A DNA stretch of 64,000 nt from Mesorhizobium_B sp963522145 (GCA_963522145.1 CAUQXI010000006.1:1-64000), one strand, 5' to 3'. Counted from the stretch's first letter, positions 1-8,484 are shown. Notes: generated by a model not told the origin, from the sequence alone. Made by a program: numbers and translations.

Positions 1-41
1 TCTAGATTTTCAGAGCCAGGCAGATGCTCGTCGTTGCTCAT
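1..41 (-). CDS. Start of a second ABC transporter permease (partial)
   Basis: An ATG at 39-41 on the minus strand overlaps the stop codon of the upstream permease gene by four bases (ATGA). It opens a frame beginning MSNDEHLPG that runs off the window at base 1. In dipeptide/oligopeptide importers the DppB-type permease gene is normally followed by a DppC-type permease, so this is probably the first 13 residues of that subunit. The assignment rests on gene order and translational coupling only; too little of the protein is present to recognise it. Confidence 0.55.
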   Translation of the reverse strand, partial: MSNDEHLPGSENL

Positions 42-982
42 GCCGCGCGCTGCCTTGGGTCGATCAGCGCATAGGACAGATCGACCAGGAGATTGATGGC
101 GATCACGCTGGCGACAAGCAGCATGACGGTGCCTTCCACCACGATCAGGTCGCGCTGCGTGATGGCCTGGAAGACGAGGCGACCGAGGCCGGGCAGGGAG
201 AACACGTTCTCCACCACCACCGTGCCGGCAAGCAGAAAGGCGGCCTGCAATCCCATGATGGTCACCACCGGGATCATGGCGTTGCGCAGCGCGTGGTTCC
301 ACAGCGCGCCGTGTCGCGATACGCCTTTGGCGCGTGCGGTGCGGATGAAATCCTGGTCGAGTGTGTCGATGAGCGCTGTGCGCGTCACGCGCGCGAGGAT
401 CGCCGCCTGGGGCAAAGCGAGCGCCAGCGTGGGCAGCGTCAGCGCCCGGGCGACCGAGCCAATGCCCGTATCCCAGCCCGGAAAGCCGCCTGCCGGCAGC
501 CATCGCAGCCCGACCGCGAACACATAAACCAGCAGCAGCGCCAACCAGAAGTTCGGCACAGCCACGCCGATCTGCGCCATCCCCATCGCAACCGCGTCCC
601 CGGCGCGTCCTCGCCGTGACGCCGCGAAGACGCCGACCGGAACGGCGATCAGGGTGGACAGGATCAGCGCCGATAGAGCGAGCGGCAGCGACACGGCGAG
701 CCGTTCGACGATTAGGTCACTCACAGGCACGGAGTAGGTATAGGACCGTCCGAGATCGAAGCGGATCAGCCCCCCGAGCCAGTCGAGATAGCGCCAGAGC
801 AGGGGCTGATCGAGGCCCATCTGCCCGCGAAGGGCCTCCACTGCCTCCGCCGGCCCGTTCATGCCGAGCATCAGACGGGCCGGATCGCCGGGAAGCACTT
901 CCAGAACGCCGAAGACGACTGCGGAAGCGAGCAGCAGGGTGACGGCTGCGACGCCCAGCCGTTTCAGAAGAAAGATGCTCAA
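38..982 (-). CDS. ABC transporter permease, DppB/OppB family
   Basis: A 314-residue inner-membrane subunit of a peptide-type importer. It starts with a cytoplasmic residue run and a first membrane helix (about residues 9-29), followed by the family hallmark VLPGDPARLMLG. Further hydrophobic segments lie near 100-120, 135-160, 180-200, 240-260 and 285-305. The EAA-type loop that contacts the ATPases is visible around DFIRTARAKGVS (about 215-226). The length fits the family. It lies 31 bp behind the binding-protein gene and overlaps the next permease, so the three form one operon. The ATPase genes would lie outside the window. Substrate is unknown: dipeptides, oligopeptides or other solutes such as nickel or opines are all possible for this family. 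Confidence 0.9.
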   Translation of the reverse strand: MSIFLLKRLGVAAVTLLLASAVVFGVLEVLPGDPARLMLGMNGPAEAVEALRGQMGLDQPLLWRYLDWLGGLIRFDLGRSYTYSVPVSDLIVERLAVSLPLALSALILSTLIAVPVGVFAASRRGRAGDAVAMGMAQIGVAVPNFWLALLLVYVFAVGLRWLPAGGFPGWDTGIGSVARALTLPTLALALPQAAILARVTRTALIDTLDQDFIRTARAKGVSRHGALWNHALRNAMIPVVTIMGLQAAFLLAGTVVVENVFSLPGLGRLVFQAITQRDLIVVEGTVMLLVASVIAINLLVDLSYALIDPRQRAA

Positions 983-1013
983 TCCCGGAGCGCCCTGAAT
1001 TCAAGCAGTCAGA

Positions 1014-2495
1014 CTACTCGGTCCATCGGACGTTGGTAAGGTCATTGGCCTGGATGGGCGCATTGTCCCAGAACCCTTCCAGCTTTGCGTCCCACACGCC
1101 CACCTTGGGAAGCTCGAACAGGAAGCCGACCACCGCGTCGTCGCTCAGGATTTTCTGAGCCTCGCCATAGAGCCTCTTGCGCGCCGCTTCGTCGGATGTG
1201 GCATCGAGGTTCGCGATGACCTTGTCGAAAGAGGGATTGTCGTAGCCGAAGTAGTAGTCCTTGCGGGAGTAGATATCGATGTCGTTCGGCTCGGTGTGCG
1301 ACACGATCGTGAGATCGAAGTTCTTGTCGGTGAAGACCTGTGACAGCCATTCCGACCATTCCACCGGGATGATCTCCGCCTCGATGCCGATCTCGCGCAA
1401 TTCCGCCGCGATGATCTCGCCGCCGAGCCTCGCATACGGTGGAGGCGGCAGCTTCAAGGTCGTCTTGAAGCCGTCCGGGAGACCAGCTTCGGCAAGCAGC
1501 GCCTTCGCCTTCTCGACGTCATGTGGATAGGCGCCGGTGAGATCGACATAGGCCGGGCTATGCGGTGCGAAATGGGAGCCGATCGGCGTTCCGAGCCCCT
1601 CGGAGGCGCCGGTAATCAATGCCCCTCTATCGATGGCATACGAGATGGCCTGACGCACCTTGAGCTTGTCGAAAGGCGGCTTCTTGTTGTTGATGGACAG
1701 GATCGTCTCGCCTTCGGTGGAGCCGATCACCACCTTGAAGCGCGGATCGTCCTTGAGTTGCGAAACGCCATCCGGCGGAAAGAAGGTGAAGGCCTGCACG
1801 TCGCCTGACAACATCGCCGGCACCGCCGCAGCAGCATCCGGGATGATGCGGAACTCGGCGCGTTCGAGCGCGACGGGCTCGCCCCAGTAATCCTCTGCCC
1901 TGACGAGCTTGATCGAAGAACCGCGCGCCCATCGCTCGAACCGGAACGGGCCGGTTCCCACCGGCTTCTCCTTGTTGGTACCCGCCGATTCGGGCGCAAC
2001 CATCACCGCGTCGCCCCAGCCAAGATTGTAAAGGAAGGAGCCTTGCGGCTTCTTGAGGGTGACCTTCACCGTCGCCGGATCGACCACCTCAACAGTGTCG
2101 ATCGCCGCGAAGAGGCCTTTCTGCGCGTTGACGGAGTCGGGCGCGCGGGCGCGATCAAGACTGAACTTCACATCGTTTGCCTCGAAGGCGGTTCCATCGT
2201 GGAATTTGACCCCAGCGCGCAGCTTGAAGGTGTAGGTCTTCCCATCATCGGAAACCTGCCAGCTCTCCGCAAGATCAGGCAGGACTTCGCCGCGCGAACC
2301 GATGCGGGTCAATCCCTGGAACAGATTGCCGTAGACAATCTCGTCGATCGCGGCAGCCGCTCCGGCGGTCGGGTCAAGATGCGGTGGCTCAAGGATCACG
2401 CCGAGCACGAGGTCGGTTCGCCCCGCCTGCGCCGCGCCGCTGCCCGCGCCGAACGCGATAAATGCCGCGCCCAATATCGCCGCAAAGTTCCGCAT
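1014..2495 (-). CDS. Periplasmic substrate-binding protein, peptide/nickel ABC transporter (SBP family 5)
   Basis: A 493-residue extracytoplasmic binding protein. It has a classical Sec signal peptide (MRNFAAILGAAFIAFGAGSG, with likely cleavage after AAQA). The mature protein opens with ILEPPHLDPTAG and carries the family 5 signature region near residues 85-105 (YTFKLRAGVKFHDGTAFEA). It would capture a peptide-like ligand and hand it to the permeases encoded immediately downstream. It is the first gene of the operon, and the 315-bp upstream spacer presumably carries the promoter. The ligand cannot be read from sequence; peptides, glutathione, opines and Ni-chelates are all known ligands of this family. 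Confidence 0.9.
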   Translation of the reverse strand: MRNFAAILGAAFIAFGAGSGAAQAGRTDLVLGVILEPPHLDPTAGAAAAIDEIVYGNLFQGLTRIGSRGEVLPDLAESWQVSDDGKTYTFKLRAGVKFHDGTAFEANDVKFSLDRARAPDSVNAQKGLFAAIDTVEVVDPATVKVTLKKPQGSFLYNLGWGDAVMVAPESAGTNKEKPVGTGPFRFERWARGSSIKLVRAEDYWGEPVALERAEFRIIPDAAAAVPAMLSGDVQAFTFFPPDGVSQLKDDPRFKVVIGSTEGETILSINNKKPPFDKLKVRQAISYAIDRGALITGASEGLGTPIGSHFAPHSPAYVDLTGAYPHDVEKAKALLAEAGLPDGFKTTLKLPPPPYARLGGEIIAAELREIGIEAEIIPVEWSEWLSQVFTDKNFDLTIVSHTEPNDIDIYSRKDYYFGYDNPSFDKVIANLDATSDEAARKRLYGEAQKILSDDAVVGFLFELPKVGVWDAKLEGFWDNAPIQANDLTNVRWTE

Positions 2496-2810
2496 TCCAC
2501 GCTCCGCTCATGAATCCAGCGGATCGGTCAGTAAAGCGGGATCGCCTTCTCTCCAAGCGCTGAGTGGATCATTCCAAGCGTTTTAGCGTCCGCACCGTGC
2601 AGCGGCTGTCTTGGGTGGGGCTCAAGACCGCTGCTGCTGCTCTTTGCATCCCGCCCCGACGACGCGTCCGGACTGCGTGTTCCGGTTGAGGTGCCATTCA
2701 CCACGCTGTCGGCTCTTGTTTCCTGTGGGCGTCGTTTCCCCCCTGCTATTCAGGGGATGTTTAGTGTGCTTGATCTACAAGCGGAGGGTGCAACAAGCAG
2801 GGGCGACAAA
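2496..2810. other. Divergent intergenic region with an imperfect hairpin
   Basis: This 315-bp spacer separates the peptide-binding-protein gene (minus) from the L,D-transpeptidase gene (plus) and should hold both promoters. An inverted repeat lies at 2601-2632 (GTCTTG pairing with CAAGAC and AGCG pairing with CGCT, with a 3-nt bulge). It has no T-run, so it looks more like an operator or leader structure than a terminator. I see no convincing gene or -35/-10 pair. Confidence 0.4.
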
Positions 2811-3239
2811 ATGAAGAAGTTTCTGGCGACACTCCTTTTTGGGGCCGGGCTGCTTGTGGCAGGCGGGTCAGCGCATGCCGGCTCGCTCGAGGCGCGTATT
2901 GACGTGTCGAAGCAGACGATGACGGTCAGCGAAGGCGGCCAGGTTCTTTACCGCTGGCCGGTTTCGACCGCGCGCAAGGGCTATTACACGCCGCGCGGAA
3001 GCTATCGTCCGACGCGGATGCACAAGATGTGGTACTCGCGCAAATACGACATGTCGCCGATGCCTTATTCGGTCTTCTTCCGCGGCGGCTACGCCATTCA
3101 CGGCACCAATTACGTGAAGCATCTCGGCAGACCGGCGTCACATGGCTGCGTCCGCCTGCAAACGGGAAATGCGGCCCGCTTCTATGCCATGGTGCGGGAA
3201 GCTGGCGCAGGTAATACGCGGATCGTGGTCGTGAACTGA
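2811..3239 (+). CDS. L,D-transpeptidase (YkuD domain), exported
   Basis: A 142-residue exported enzyme that likely forms 3-3 peptidoglycan cross-links or anchors envelope proteins to peptidoglycan. Residues 1-23 are a Sec signal peptide (MKKFLATLLFGAGLLVAGGS, cleavage near AHA-G). The YkuD catalytic motif is complete: HGT at 97-99 and SHGCVRL with nucleophile Cys113, preceded by the conserved YAIHGTN. I chose the ATG at 2811 because it places the signal peptide at the N-terminus; an in-frame ATG 120 bp upstream would add an implausible leader. Rhizobiales carry many such small paralogs, so the exact role is open. Confidence 0.9.
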   Translation: MKKFLATLLFGAGLLVAGGSAHAGSLEARIDVSKQTMTVSEGGQVLYRWPVSTARKGYYTPRGSYRPTRMHKMWYSRKYDMSPMPYSVFFRGGYAIHGTNYVKHLGRPASHGCVRLQTGNAARFYAMVREAGAGNTRIVVVN

Positions 3240-3270
3240 GCGCCGTCAGCGGCTCGCGATTGCATCAGAC

Positions 3271-3300
3271 GCGGGCAGGCCTTGAATCAAGGCCACCCGC
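3271..3300. terminator. Hairpin between convergent genes
   Basis: An inverted repeat (GGCCTT with AAGGCC extended by GCGGG with CCCGC, small asymmetric bulge) lies 32 bp after the L,D-transpeptidase stop and just beyond the end of the small minus-strand reading frame. There is no strong T-run on either side, so it is only a candidate bidirectional terminator. Confidence 0.4.
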
Positions 3301-3307
3301 ATCGTCG

Positions 3308-3493
3308 CTAAGAGTAGATCGCTGAGGCGTCAGTGCCTGAGGGCTCGGCGGGGACTGCTTCGCGCCGACGCTGGCTAGAATGACGCAGCCTCCGGCCCAT
3401 TCGGTCGGTCTCTGACATGCTCTGCTTGCCCCAAGGCGTCCAGAGCGAAGCCGCCGCCTCGGTCTGCCGCTCGTCACGCTCGCGCTGATCCAT
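3308..3493 (-). CDS. Small hypothetical protein with strong ribosome binding site
   Basis: A 61-residue hydrophilic reading frame (starts MDQRERDERQ, Arg/Glu rich, no signal peptide or membrane segment). The case for it is the perfect GGAGGG Shine-Dalgarno eight bases before the ATG at 3491-3493. It lies about 85 bp behind lpxXL on the same strand and could be co-transcribed with the lipid A operon. I do not recognise a family. It could be a real rhizobial small protein or a chance frame in G+C-rich DNA. Confidence 0.4.
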   Translation of the reverse strand: MDQRERDERQTEAAASLWTPWGKQSMSETDRMGRRLRHSSQRRREAVPAEPSGTDASAIYS

Positions 3494-3577
3494 GCTTGAA
3501 ACCCTCCACTCGCGAGCTTGAACGAAGCGCTCGCCGGGAGGTTGCACCATCCTAACGAATTCCTAACGCGGATTGCA

Positions 3578-4570
3578 TCAGGATTGCCGAGGGGCCGCCC
3601 TCCAGCGCTTGCGGCGGCTCGACATGCCCCATCGCTTGTGGAACCACATCCACTGTGAGGGATGATCGCGAATCCATCGTTCGACCGTCTCGTTGAGCAG
3701 TTGCGCTGTCGCGTCGAGATCGACGCGGCCATCGGGGGCAAGCGGCAGGTCGAGCTTCTCCTCGATCTCCAGCCGGTAGCGGTTGCCGGGCAGGCGGATG
3801 CAGCGGGCGGGATAGACATCGCATTCGTGGTGACGTGCGAGTTTGGCAAGCAGCGGGTTCGTCTGGCAGGAGCGGCCGAAGAAGGTACCGCTTGAGCCGC
3901 CATGGAAGCGCTGATCCACAAGCAGGCCGATATTGCCACCATCATCCATGATGCGGGACAGCGCGAAGGCTGCCCCGGCGCGCGAGGCGAGCAGATCGCC
4001 CATCGTCCCGCTGCGGGTGGAGGAAACATAATTCGCGACATAGGGGTTGTTCGGCGCACGGAATAGCGCCGTCACCTTCAGGCCAAAGGCCGCCGCCGCC
4101 ACGGGCAGCATCTCGAAATTGCCGAGATGGCCCGTGAAGATGATGTGCGGCTTCTTTTCGGCCGCGATACGCTGGAAAATCTCCTCGCCCTGCACCTCGA
4201 TGCGGCCATGTCCGGATCGTGCGGGATCGAAGTCGAACAATTCGTCGAGGAACACATATTCGGCGCCGAGCCGCGCCATCTGCCCCCACATCTCGACCGC
4301 GATGGACTCGATCTCAGCCTCGGTCTTGTCTGGGTAGGCGAGGCGCAAGTTCTCGACAGCCACCTTGTGGCGCGCGGATAGTGGTCCTACCCGCCGCGCC
4401 GCGCGGTCGGCGAAATCCAGCGCACGGTCGGCCGGCAGGCGGCGCAAGGTGCCAAACAGGCCGCGCACCATCTGGCCCACAGCCCAATGACGCGCAGTGT
4501 TGAGCTGCTGCGTGGCTTTCAGTGCGAGAACCTCGCCGCGCGACAGCGCTTTGCCCGATCCACGCGCCAT
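3578..4570 (-). CDS. lpxXL: Lipid A acyltransferase LpxXL (very-long-chain acyl, HtrB/LpxL family)
   Basis: A 330-residue enzyme of the lysophospholipid acyltransferase superfamily. The catalytic HX4E box is present as HLGNFE (His148, Glu153), followed by the conserved FRAPNNPYV segment. In Rhizobium the homolog transfers the 27-hydroxyoctacosanoyl chain from AcpXL to the lipid A precursor at the inner membrane. The assignment to LpxXL rather than to a house-keeping LpxL rests on its place at the end of the acpXL operon, one base after the dehydrogenase gene. The N-terminal region (residues 20-45) is amphipathic and probably membrane-associated. Confidence 0.88.
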   Translation of the reverse strand: MARGSGKALSRGEVLALKATQQLNTARHWAVGQMVRGLFGTLRRLPADRALDFADRAARRVGPLSARHKVAVENLRLAYPDKTEAEIESIAVEMWGQMARLGAEYVFLDELFDFDPARSGHGRIEVQGEEIFQRIAAEKKPHIIFTGHLGNFEMLPVAAAAFGLKVTALFRAPNNPYVANYVSSTRSGTMGDLLASRAGAAFALSRIMDDGGNIGLLVDQRFHGGSSGTFFGRSCQTNPLLAKLARHHECDVYPARCIRLPGNRYRLEIEEKLDLPLAPDGRVDLDATAQLLNETVERWIRDHPSQWMWFHKRWGMSSRRKRWRAAPRQS

Positions 4571-4571
4571 G

Positions 4572-5600
4572 TCAGGCGACGCGCAGGATGATCTTGCCGA
4601 AGACGTTGCGCGTTTCCATGCGGGCCAGCGCCTGGTCGATGCCGTCGAACCCCACCTCGGTGTCGATTACCGGTGACGCGATCCCCCGCGCCATCTTCTC
4701 CAACGCATCCGCCATGTTCTCCATGCGGCAGCCGAAGGAGCCGATGATGCGAAGCTGCTGCTGGAAGAGCTGCATCAGGTTCATGGTGGTGGAAACGCCG
4801 GAAGTGGAGCCGCAGGTGACCAGGCGTCCGCCGCGCTTCAGCGACAGGATGGAGCCGGCCCAGGTGTCGGCGCCGACATGCTCGAACACCACGTCCACGC
4901 CCTTCTTCTTCGTGATCTTGCGCACCGCGCCTTCGAAGCGGTCCTCGCGGTAGTTGATGACGTGGTCGGCCCCGAGCGCCTTGGCCCTCTCGATCTTGTC
5001 GTCCGAGCCGACCGTGGTGATGACCGTGCAGCCCATGCGCTTGGCGAGCTGGATCGCTGCCGTGCCGATGCCCGACCCACCGGCCTGAACCAGGATCGTT
5101 TCACCGGGTTCGAGCTTCGCATTGTCGAACAGCATGTGCTCCACGGTGCCGAAGGTGACCGGCGTAACCGCTGCCGCCGTGGTGCTTACGCCCGGCGGAG
5201 CGGGAACGAGCAGGCGCGCCGGCATGTTGACGCGCTCCTGGGCGAAACCGTCGAGATGGAAGCCGTGCACGCCGCCGACATTCTCGCAGAGATTGTCGCG
5301 GCAGGCGCGGCAGGCGCGGCAAAGCCCGCAGGTGCGCGCGCCATAGATCGCGACCAGCTGCCCCGGCAGCACGCCCGAGACACCCGGTCCGATCGCTTCC
5401 ACGACGCCCGACGCCTCCGCGCCCACCGTGAGCGGCAGCTTGCGCTTCGCGAAAGCCATGCCGCGCCAACCCCAGACGTCGATATGGTTGAGCGCGACGG
5501 CTGCGATTGCCACCGTCGCCTCGCCTGGTCCGGGCGGAGGCGGAGAGGGAACATCGACCAGCTCCAGGCGCCGGTCCTCGATCAGCTGCAGTGCCCGCAT
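4572..5600 (-). CDS. Zinc-type alcohol dehydrogenase of the AcpXL operon
   Basis: A 342-residue medium-chain dehydrogenase/reductase. A structural zinc cluster is visible as CGLCRACRACRDNLC (about residues 92-106), and the NAD(P)-binding glycine motif is QAGGSGIGTAAI (about 172-183). It corresponds to the adh2XL gene found in rhizobial clusters for synthesis of 27-hydroxyoctacosanoic acid. Its exact step is not settled in the literature known to me; reduction or oxidation of a long-chain intermediate is plausible. It sits between the first ketosynthase gene (27 bp gap) and lpxXL (1 bp gap), which implies co-transcription. Confidence 0.82.
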   Translation of the reverse strand: MRALQLIEDRRLELVDVPSPPPPGPGEATVAIAAVALNHIDVWGWRGMAFAKRKLPLTVGAEASGVVEAIGPGVSGVLPGQLVAIYGARTCGLCRACRACRDNLCENVGGVHGFHLDGFAQERVNMPARLLVPAPPGVSTTAAAVTPVTFGTVEHMLFDNAKLEPGETILVQAGGSGIGTAAIQLAKRMGCTVITTVGSDDKIERAKALGADHVINYREDRFEGAVRKITKKKGVDVVFEHVGADTWAGSILSLKRGGRLVTCGSTSGVSTTMNLMQLFQQQLRIIGSFGCRMENMADALEKMARGIASPVIDTEVGFDGIDQALARMETRNVFGKIILRVA

Positions 5601-5627
5601 CGGCGCTCCTTCGATTGAACAGGGCGC

Positions 5628-6899
5628 TTAGACCGGCTCCCGCGCCATGACAAGGCAGGCATTCTGGCCGCCGAAGCCGAAAGAGTTGGACAGCACCGTC
5701 CGCACCTCCGCCGTGCGGCTCACGTTCGGAACCACGTCGAGCTCAAACGCGGGATCGGGATGATCGTGGTTGATCGTGGGCGGGATAACACCGCGGCGCA
5801 TGGTCAGGAGAGAGAAAGCGGCCTCGATCGCGCCGGCGGCCGAAAGCGTGTGGCCGATCATCGACTTGTTGGAGGAAACAGGGATCGAGCGGATGCGCGG
5901 CCCAAAGACGGTCGAAAGCGACAGATGCTCCATCTTGTCGTTTTCGGGCGTCGAGGTGCCATGCGCGTTGATGTAGTCGATCTCTTCCGGCTCGAGTCCT
6001 GCGTCCAGCAGCGCCTCGCGCACGGCGGCGATCGCGGGCGACCCATCCGGCTTGGAGCGCGTACGGTGGAAATCGTCGGCCTTTTCGCCGCAGCCGCGAA
6101 GAATGCCGATCACCTCTACGCCGCGCGCGAGCGCATGTTCCAGCGACTCCAGAACCAGCGCAGCCCCGCCCTCGGCCAGCACGAAGCCATCGCGGTCCTT
6201 GGAGAAAGGCTTTGAGGCTTTCTCGGGCAGATCATTCTGGGTGGACAGAGCCGACAGGAGCGAGAAGCGGATCAGCGCCTCGGCAGTCGCGGAGCCGTCC
6301 GCGCCGACCGCAAGCGCATGAGTGGCCTCACCGCGGCGGATGGCTTCCACGCCGAGCTGGATCGCGGTGGCGCCCGAGGCGCAGGCGGTGGAAAGCGTGA
6401 TCGGCAATCCGCGCGCTCCGAAGCGTTCGGTCAGTCGGTCGGCGATCGTGCCAAACTGGCCGGAATTGAAGATGTCGTTCGAGCCGGTGCGGCTTCCCGC
6501 ATCAAGCAGGCGCGCAGAGCCTGCTTCGCCTGCGCCGCGCGTGTTGAGGAAGAAGCGGGACGACCAGTCGAGCTCCACCGGAGGAGCCGCGAGGAAGAGC
6601 GGGCCGCCGAAATCCCCGGCGGGCAGGCCGGCTTCGTCGATCGCTTCCTCGATGGCCGTTTCGGCGAGCTCCAATGTCAGCGCGCTCGGCCCCATCTCGC
6701 TTGAGGACAAGAAGTCCACCATGCCCGAGATGCGCGTATTGAGGTGATCCACCGGGAAGCGGGTGATCGGGTGGATGCCGGAACGGCCTGCCGTCAACGC
6801 TTCCCAGTTGGCCTGCTTGCCGCGTCCGAGCGCCGTCACCATCCCGATGCCGGTTACCGCCACCACCGGCCGCCCGAGATGGTCGAACATCTGCGTCAT
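5628..6899 (-). CDS. Beta-ketoacyl-ACP synthase (FabF type), catalytically complete
   Basis: A 423-residue condensing enzyme of the KAS II family. The full catalytic set is visible: nucleophile Cys173 in STACASGATAI, His313 in NAHGTSTP, and Lys345 and His350 in SSNKSMIGHTLSAAG. In rhizobia the equivalent enzyme elongates acyl chains on AcpXL towards the C28 fatty acid of lipid A. Its gene lies four bases behind a second ketosynthase-like gene that lacks the catalytic residues, so the two proteins may work as a pair. The cytosolic house-keeping FabF would be encoded elsewhere. Confidence 0.9.
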   Translation of the reverse strand: MTQMFDHLGRPVVAVTGIGMVTALGRGKQANWEALTAGRSGIHPITRFPVDHLNTRISGMVDFLSSSEMGPSALTLELAETAIEEAIDEAGLPAGDFGGPLFLAAPPVELDWSSRFFLNTRGAGEAGSARLLDAGSRTGSNDIFNSGQFGTIADRLTERFGARGLPITLSTACASGATAIQLGVEAIRRGEATHALAVGADGSATAEALIRFSLLSALSTQNDLPEKASKPFSKDRDGFVLAEGGAALVLESLEHALARGVEVIGILRGCGEKADDFHRTRSKPDGSPAIAAVREALLDAGLEPEEIDYINAHGTSTPENDKMEHLSLSTVFGPRIRSIPVSSNKSMIGHTLSAAGAIEAAFSLLTMRRGVIPPTINHDHPDPAFELDVVPNVSRTAEVRTVLSNSFGFGGQNACLVMAREPV

Positions 6900-6903
6900 C
6901 GCG

Positions 6904-8091
6904 TCAGTCCACTTCCGTCACAAGCGCCATGCCTTCCGAGCGGGTGAAGCCGACCGATGTCGCGAGAGCCGCAGCCGGCGCTGCATCGAGCGGCTGCTCA
7001 TGCGCGGGATCAAGGGGAGGGAAGGCGCTTTTATTTTTGACCGCCAAAGCGGCAACCGCCACCGCGAAGGGGAACTGCGCTTCCTTGAGGTGGCCAGTGA
7101 GGGTGGAAACGCCGCGCACGGCGATACCGGGAAACCCGTCCAGGAAGCTCTTTTCGGCGCTTGTTGCCTCGCGTGCGCCGGAGGCAGCGGAGACCACGAG
7201 CAGATCCTGCGCCGAAGCGCCTGTCTTTGCCGACATTTCGGCAAGCATCGACGGCAATTCGCCGCGTGCCCGCCGCGCCTGGCCGGATGCGACAGGGCCA
7301 AGCTGCGCGTAGGGCACACGGCCACGACGCTCGGCAAAGGCGCGGGATTCCAGCACGAGGAACGCCGCGCCCGATCCGGTGACGATACCGCCTCCGTCGC
7401 TTTTCTCGCGATCCCAGACCGGCTTCCACTCGCCCCGATGAAGGAAGCCGCCGAGTTCATAGGCGAGCAGCATGTCGGGATGCTCGCAATTATAGGCGGC
7501 GCCGACCAGCACATGCTCGGCCTGACCGAAGCGGATGCGCGCGGCGGCCGTGGCGAGCGCGGCGATACCCGCGCCTTCCTCGCCCATGAAGGTACGCGAG
7601 GAGCCCGTGACCTTGTGGACGATCGAGATATTGCCGGCGAGCAGGTTGGAAAGCTGGGCGAGGAACAGCGTCGGCCGAAGCTCTGTGGTCAGCTTCTCGT
7701 TCAGCAGCACGCCAAGATCATTGCGGCTGCGCGCGGCTCCGAGAATCGCGTTGTCGACCGCCTCGTCGCGCTCGCCGCCGCCTGCCGCCACCACCATGTC
7801 CATCGTGGCGCAAAGCTCGTCATCGCCCTTGAGGCCGGCATCTTCCAAGGCAAGGCCCGCCGTGTAGGTGCCTAGGCGCTGCCATGGCTCCATCTGGCGC
7901 TGGTCGCCGCGCTTCGGGATCTGGAGGTTCCAGTCGATCGCAGGCAGCGGATGAACGGTGAAGGGCGCGAAGCGCTCGGCATCGTGCGGGGAGAGCGCGC
8001 CTGCCTGCAAGGCGTTCCAGTGCGCGGTTGTGCCCTCGCCGGCCGCCGAAACGAGGCCGATGCCGGTGATGACGACGTCGCGCGGGCTCAT
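6904..8091 (-). CDS. Beta-ketoacyl synthase-like protein lacking catalytic residues
   Basis: A 395-residue protein with a thiolase-fold ketosynthase N-terminus (VVITGIGLVSAAGEG) and the C-terminal TGHLKEAQ motif. The nucleophile segment reads VTGSSRTFMGEEGAG (about residues 161-175) and has no cysteine; the only cysteines are at 94 and 202. The first catalytic His is replaced (VSAASGAREAT instead of NAHGTST) and the Lys before the last motif is absent, while His334 remains. It therefore cannot condense in the usual way and resembles the chain-length-factor half of a heterodimer. It follows acpXL by 18 bp and precedes the complete ketosynthase gene. The rhizobial gene at this place is usually labelled fabF2XL. 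Confidence 0.85.
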   Translation of the reverse strand: MSPRDVVITGIGLVSAAGEGTTAHWNALQAGALSPHDAERFAPFTVHPLPAIDWNLQIPKRGDQRQMEPWQRLGTYTAGLALEDAGLKGDDELCATMDMVVAAGGGERDEAVDNAILGAARSRNDLGVLLNEKLTTELRPTLFLAQLSNLLAGNISIVHKVTGSSRTFMGEEGAGIAALATAAARIRFGQAEHVLVGAAYNCEHPDMLLAYELGGFLHRGEWKPVWDREKSDGGGIVTGSGAAFLVLESRAFAERRGRVPYAQLGPVASGQARRARGELPSMLAEMSAKTGASAQDLLVVSAASGAREATSAEKSFLDGFPGIAVRGVSTLTGHLKEAQFPFAVAVAALAVKNKSAFPPLDPAHEQPLDAAPAAALATSVGFTRSEGMALVTEVD

Positions 8092-8109
8092 CTCTTACCG
8101 CGCAGCGTC

Positions 8110-8394
8110 TCAGGCGGCCGACTTGGCGGCCACCAGACCATCGATCTTGGCGACGAGGTTCTTCATCAGGAAGTAGTCGTCCGTGGAAGCCTTGCCGTCA
8201 TTGACGTCCTGGGTCCACTTCTCCAGCGGCACCTTGATGCCGAACTCCTTGTCGATGGCGAAAACGATGTCGAGGAAATCGAGGCTGTCGATGCCGAGAT
8301 CGTCGATCGTGTGGCTTTCGGGCGTGATGGTGTCGCGGTCGATTTCGCTGGTCTCGGCGATGATCTGCGCGACCTTGTCGAATGTGCTCGGCAC
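8110..8394 (-). CDS. acpXL: Specialised acyl carrier protein AcpXL
   Basis: A 94-residue acyl carrier protein. The phosphopantetheine attachment serine is Ser37 in DDLGIDSLDFLD. The sequence closely matches the rhizobial AcpXL type, including TPESHTIDDLGIDSLDF and the C-terminal KWTQ segment, which ordinary AcpP lacks. AcpXL carries the very long 27-hydroxylated acyl chain destined for lipid A. The start is GTG at 8392-8394, supported by an AAAGGA ribosome binding site seven bases upstream. It is the first gene of the operon with the two ketosynthases, the dehydrogenase and lpxXL. The 90-bp gap to the upstream phosphatase gene probably holds the promoter. Confidence 0.93.
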   Translation of the reverse strand: MPSTFDKVAQIIAETSEIDRDTITPESHTIDDLGIDSLDFLDIVFAIDKEFGIKVPLEKWTQDVNDGKASTDDYFLMKNLVAKIDGLVAAKSAA

Positions 8395-8484
8395 TGGATT
8401 TCCTTTGGAATTGTCGCCGGAAGGGCTTTGGCCGGCTGTCTAGTCGGTTTTCACGGGTGAGGAAAGTCCCCGAACCTCAGGCCC

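Noticed and set aside
6904..8091. Second ketosynthase gene as a pseudogene
   Set aside because: The frame is intact, its spacing in the operon is tight, and the catalytic losses are specific while the fold motifs are kept, which suggests a functional non-catalytic partner rather than decay.
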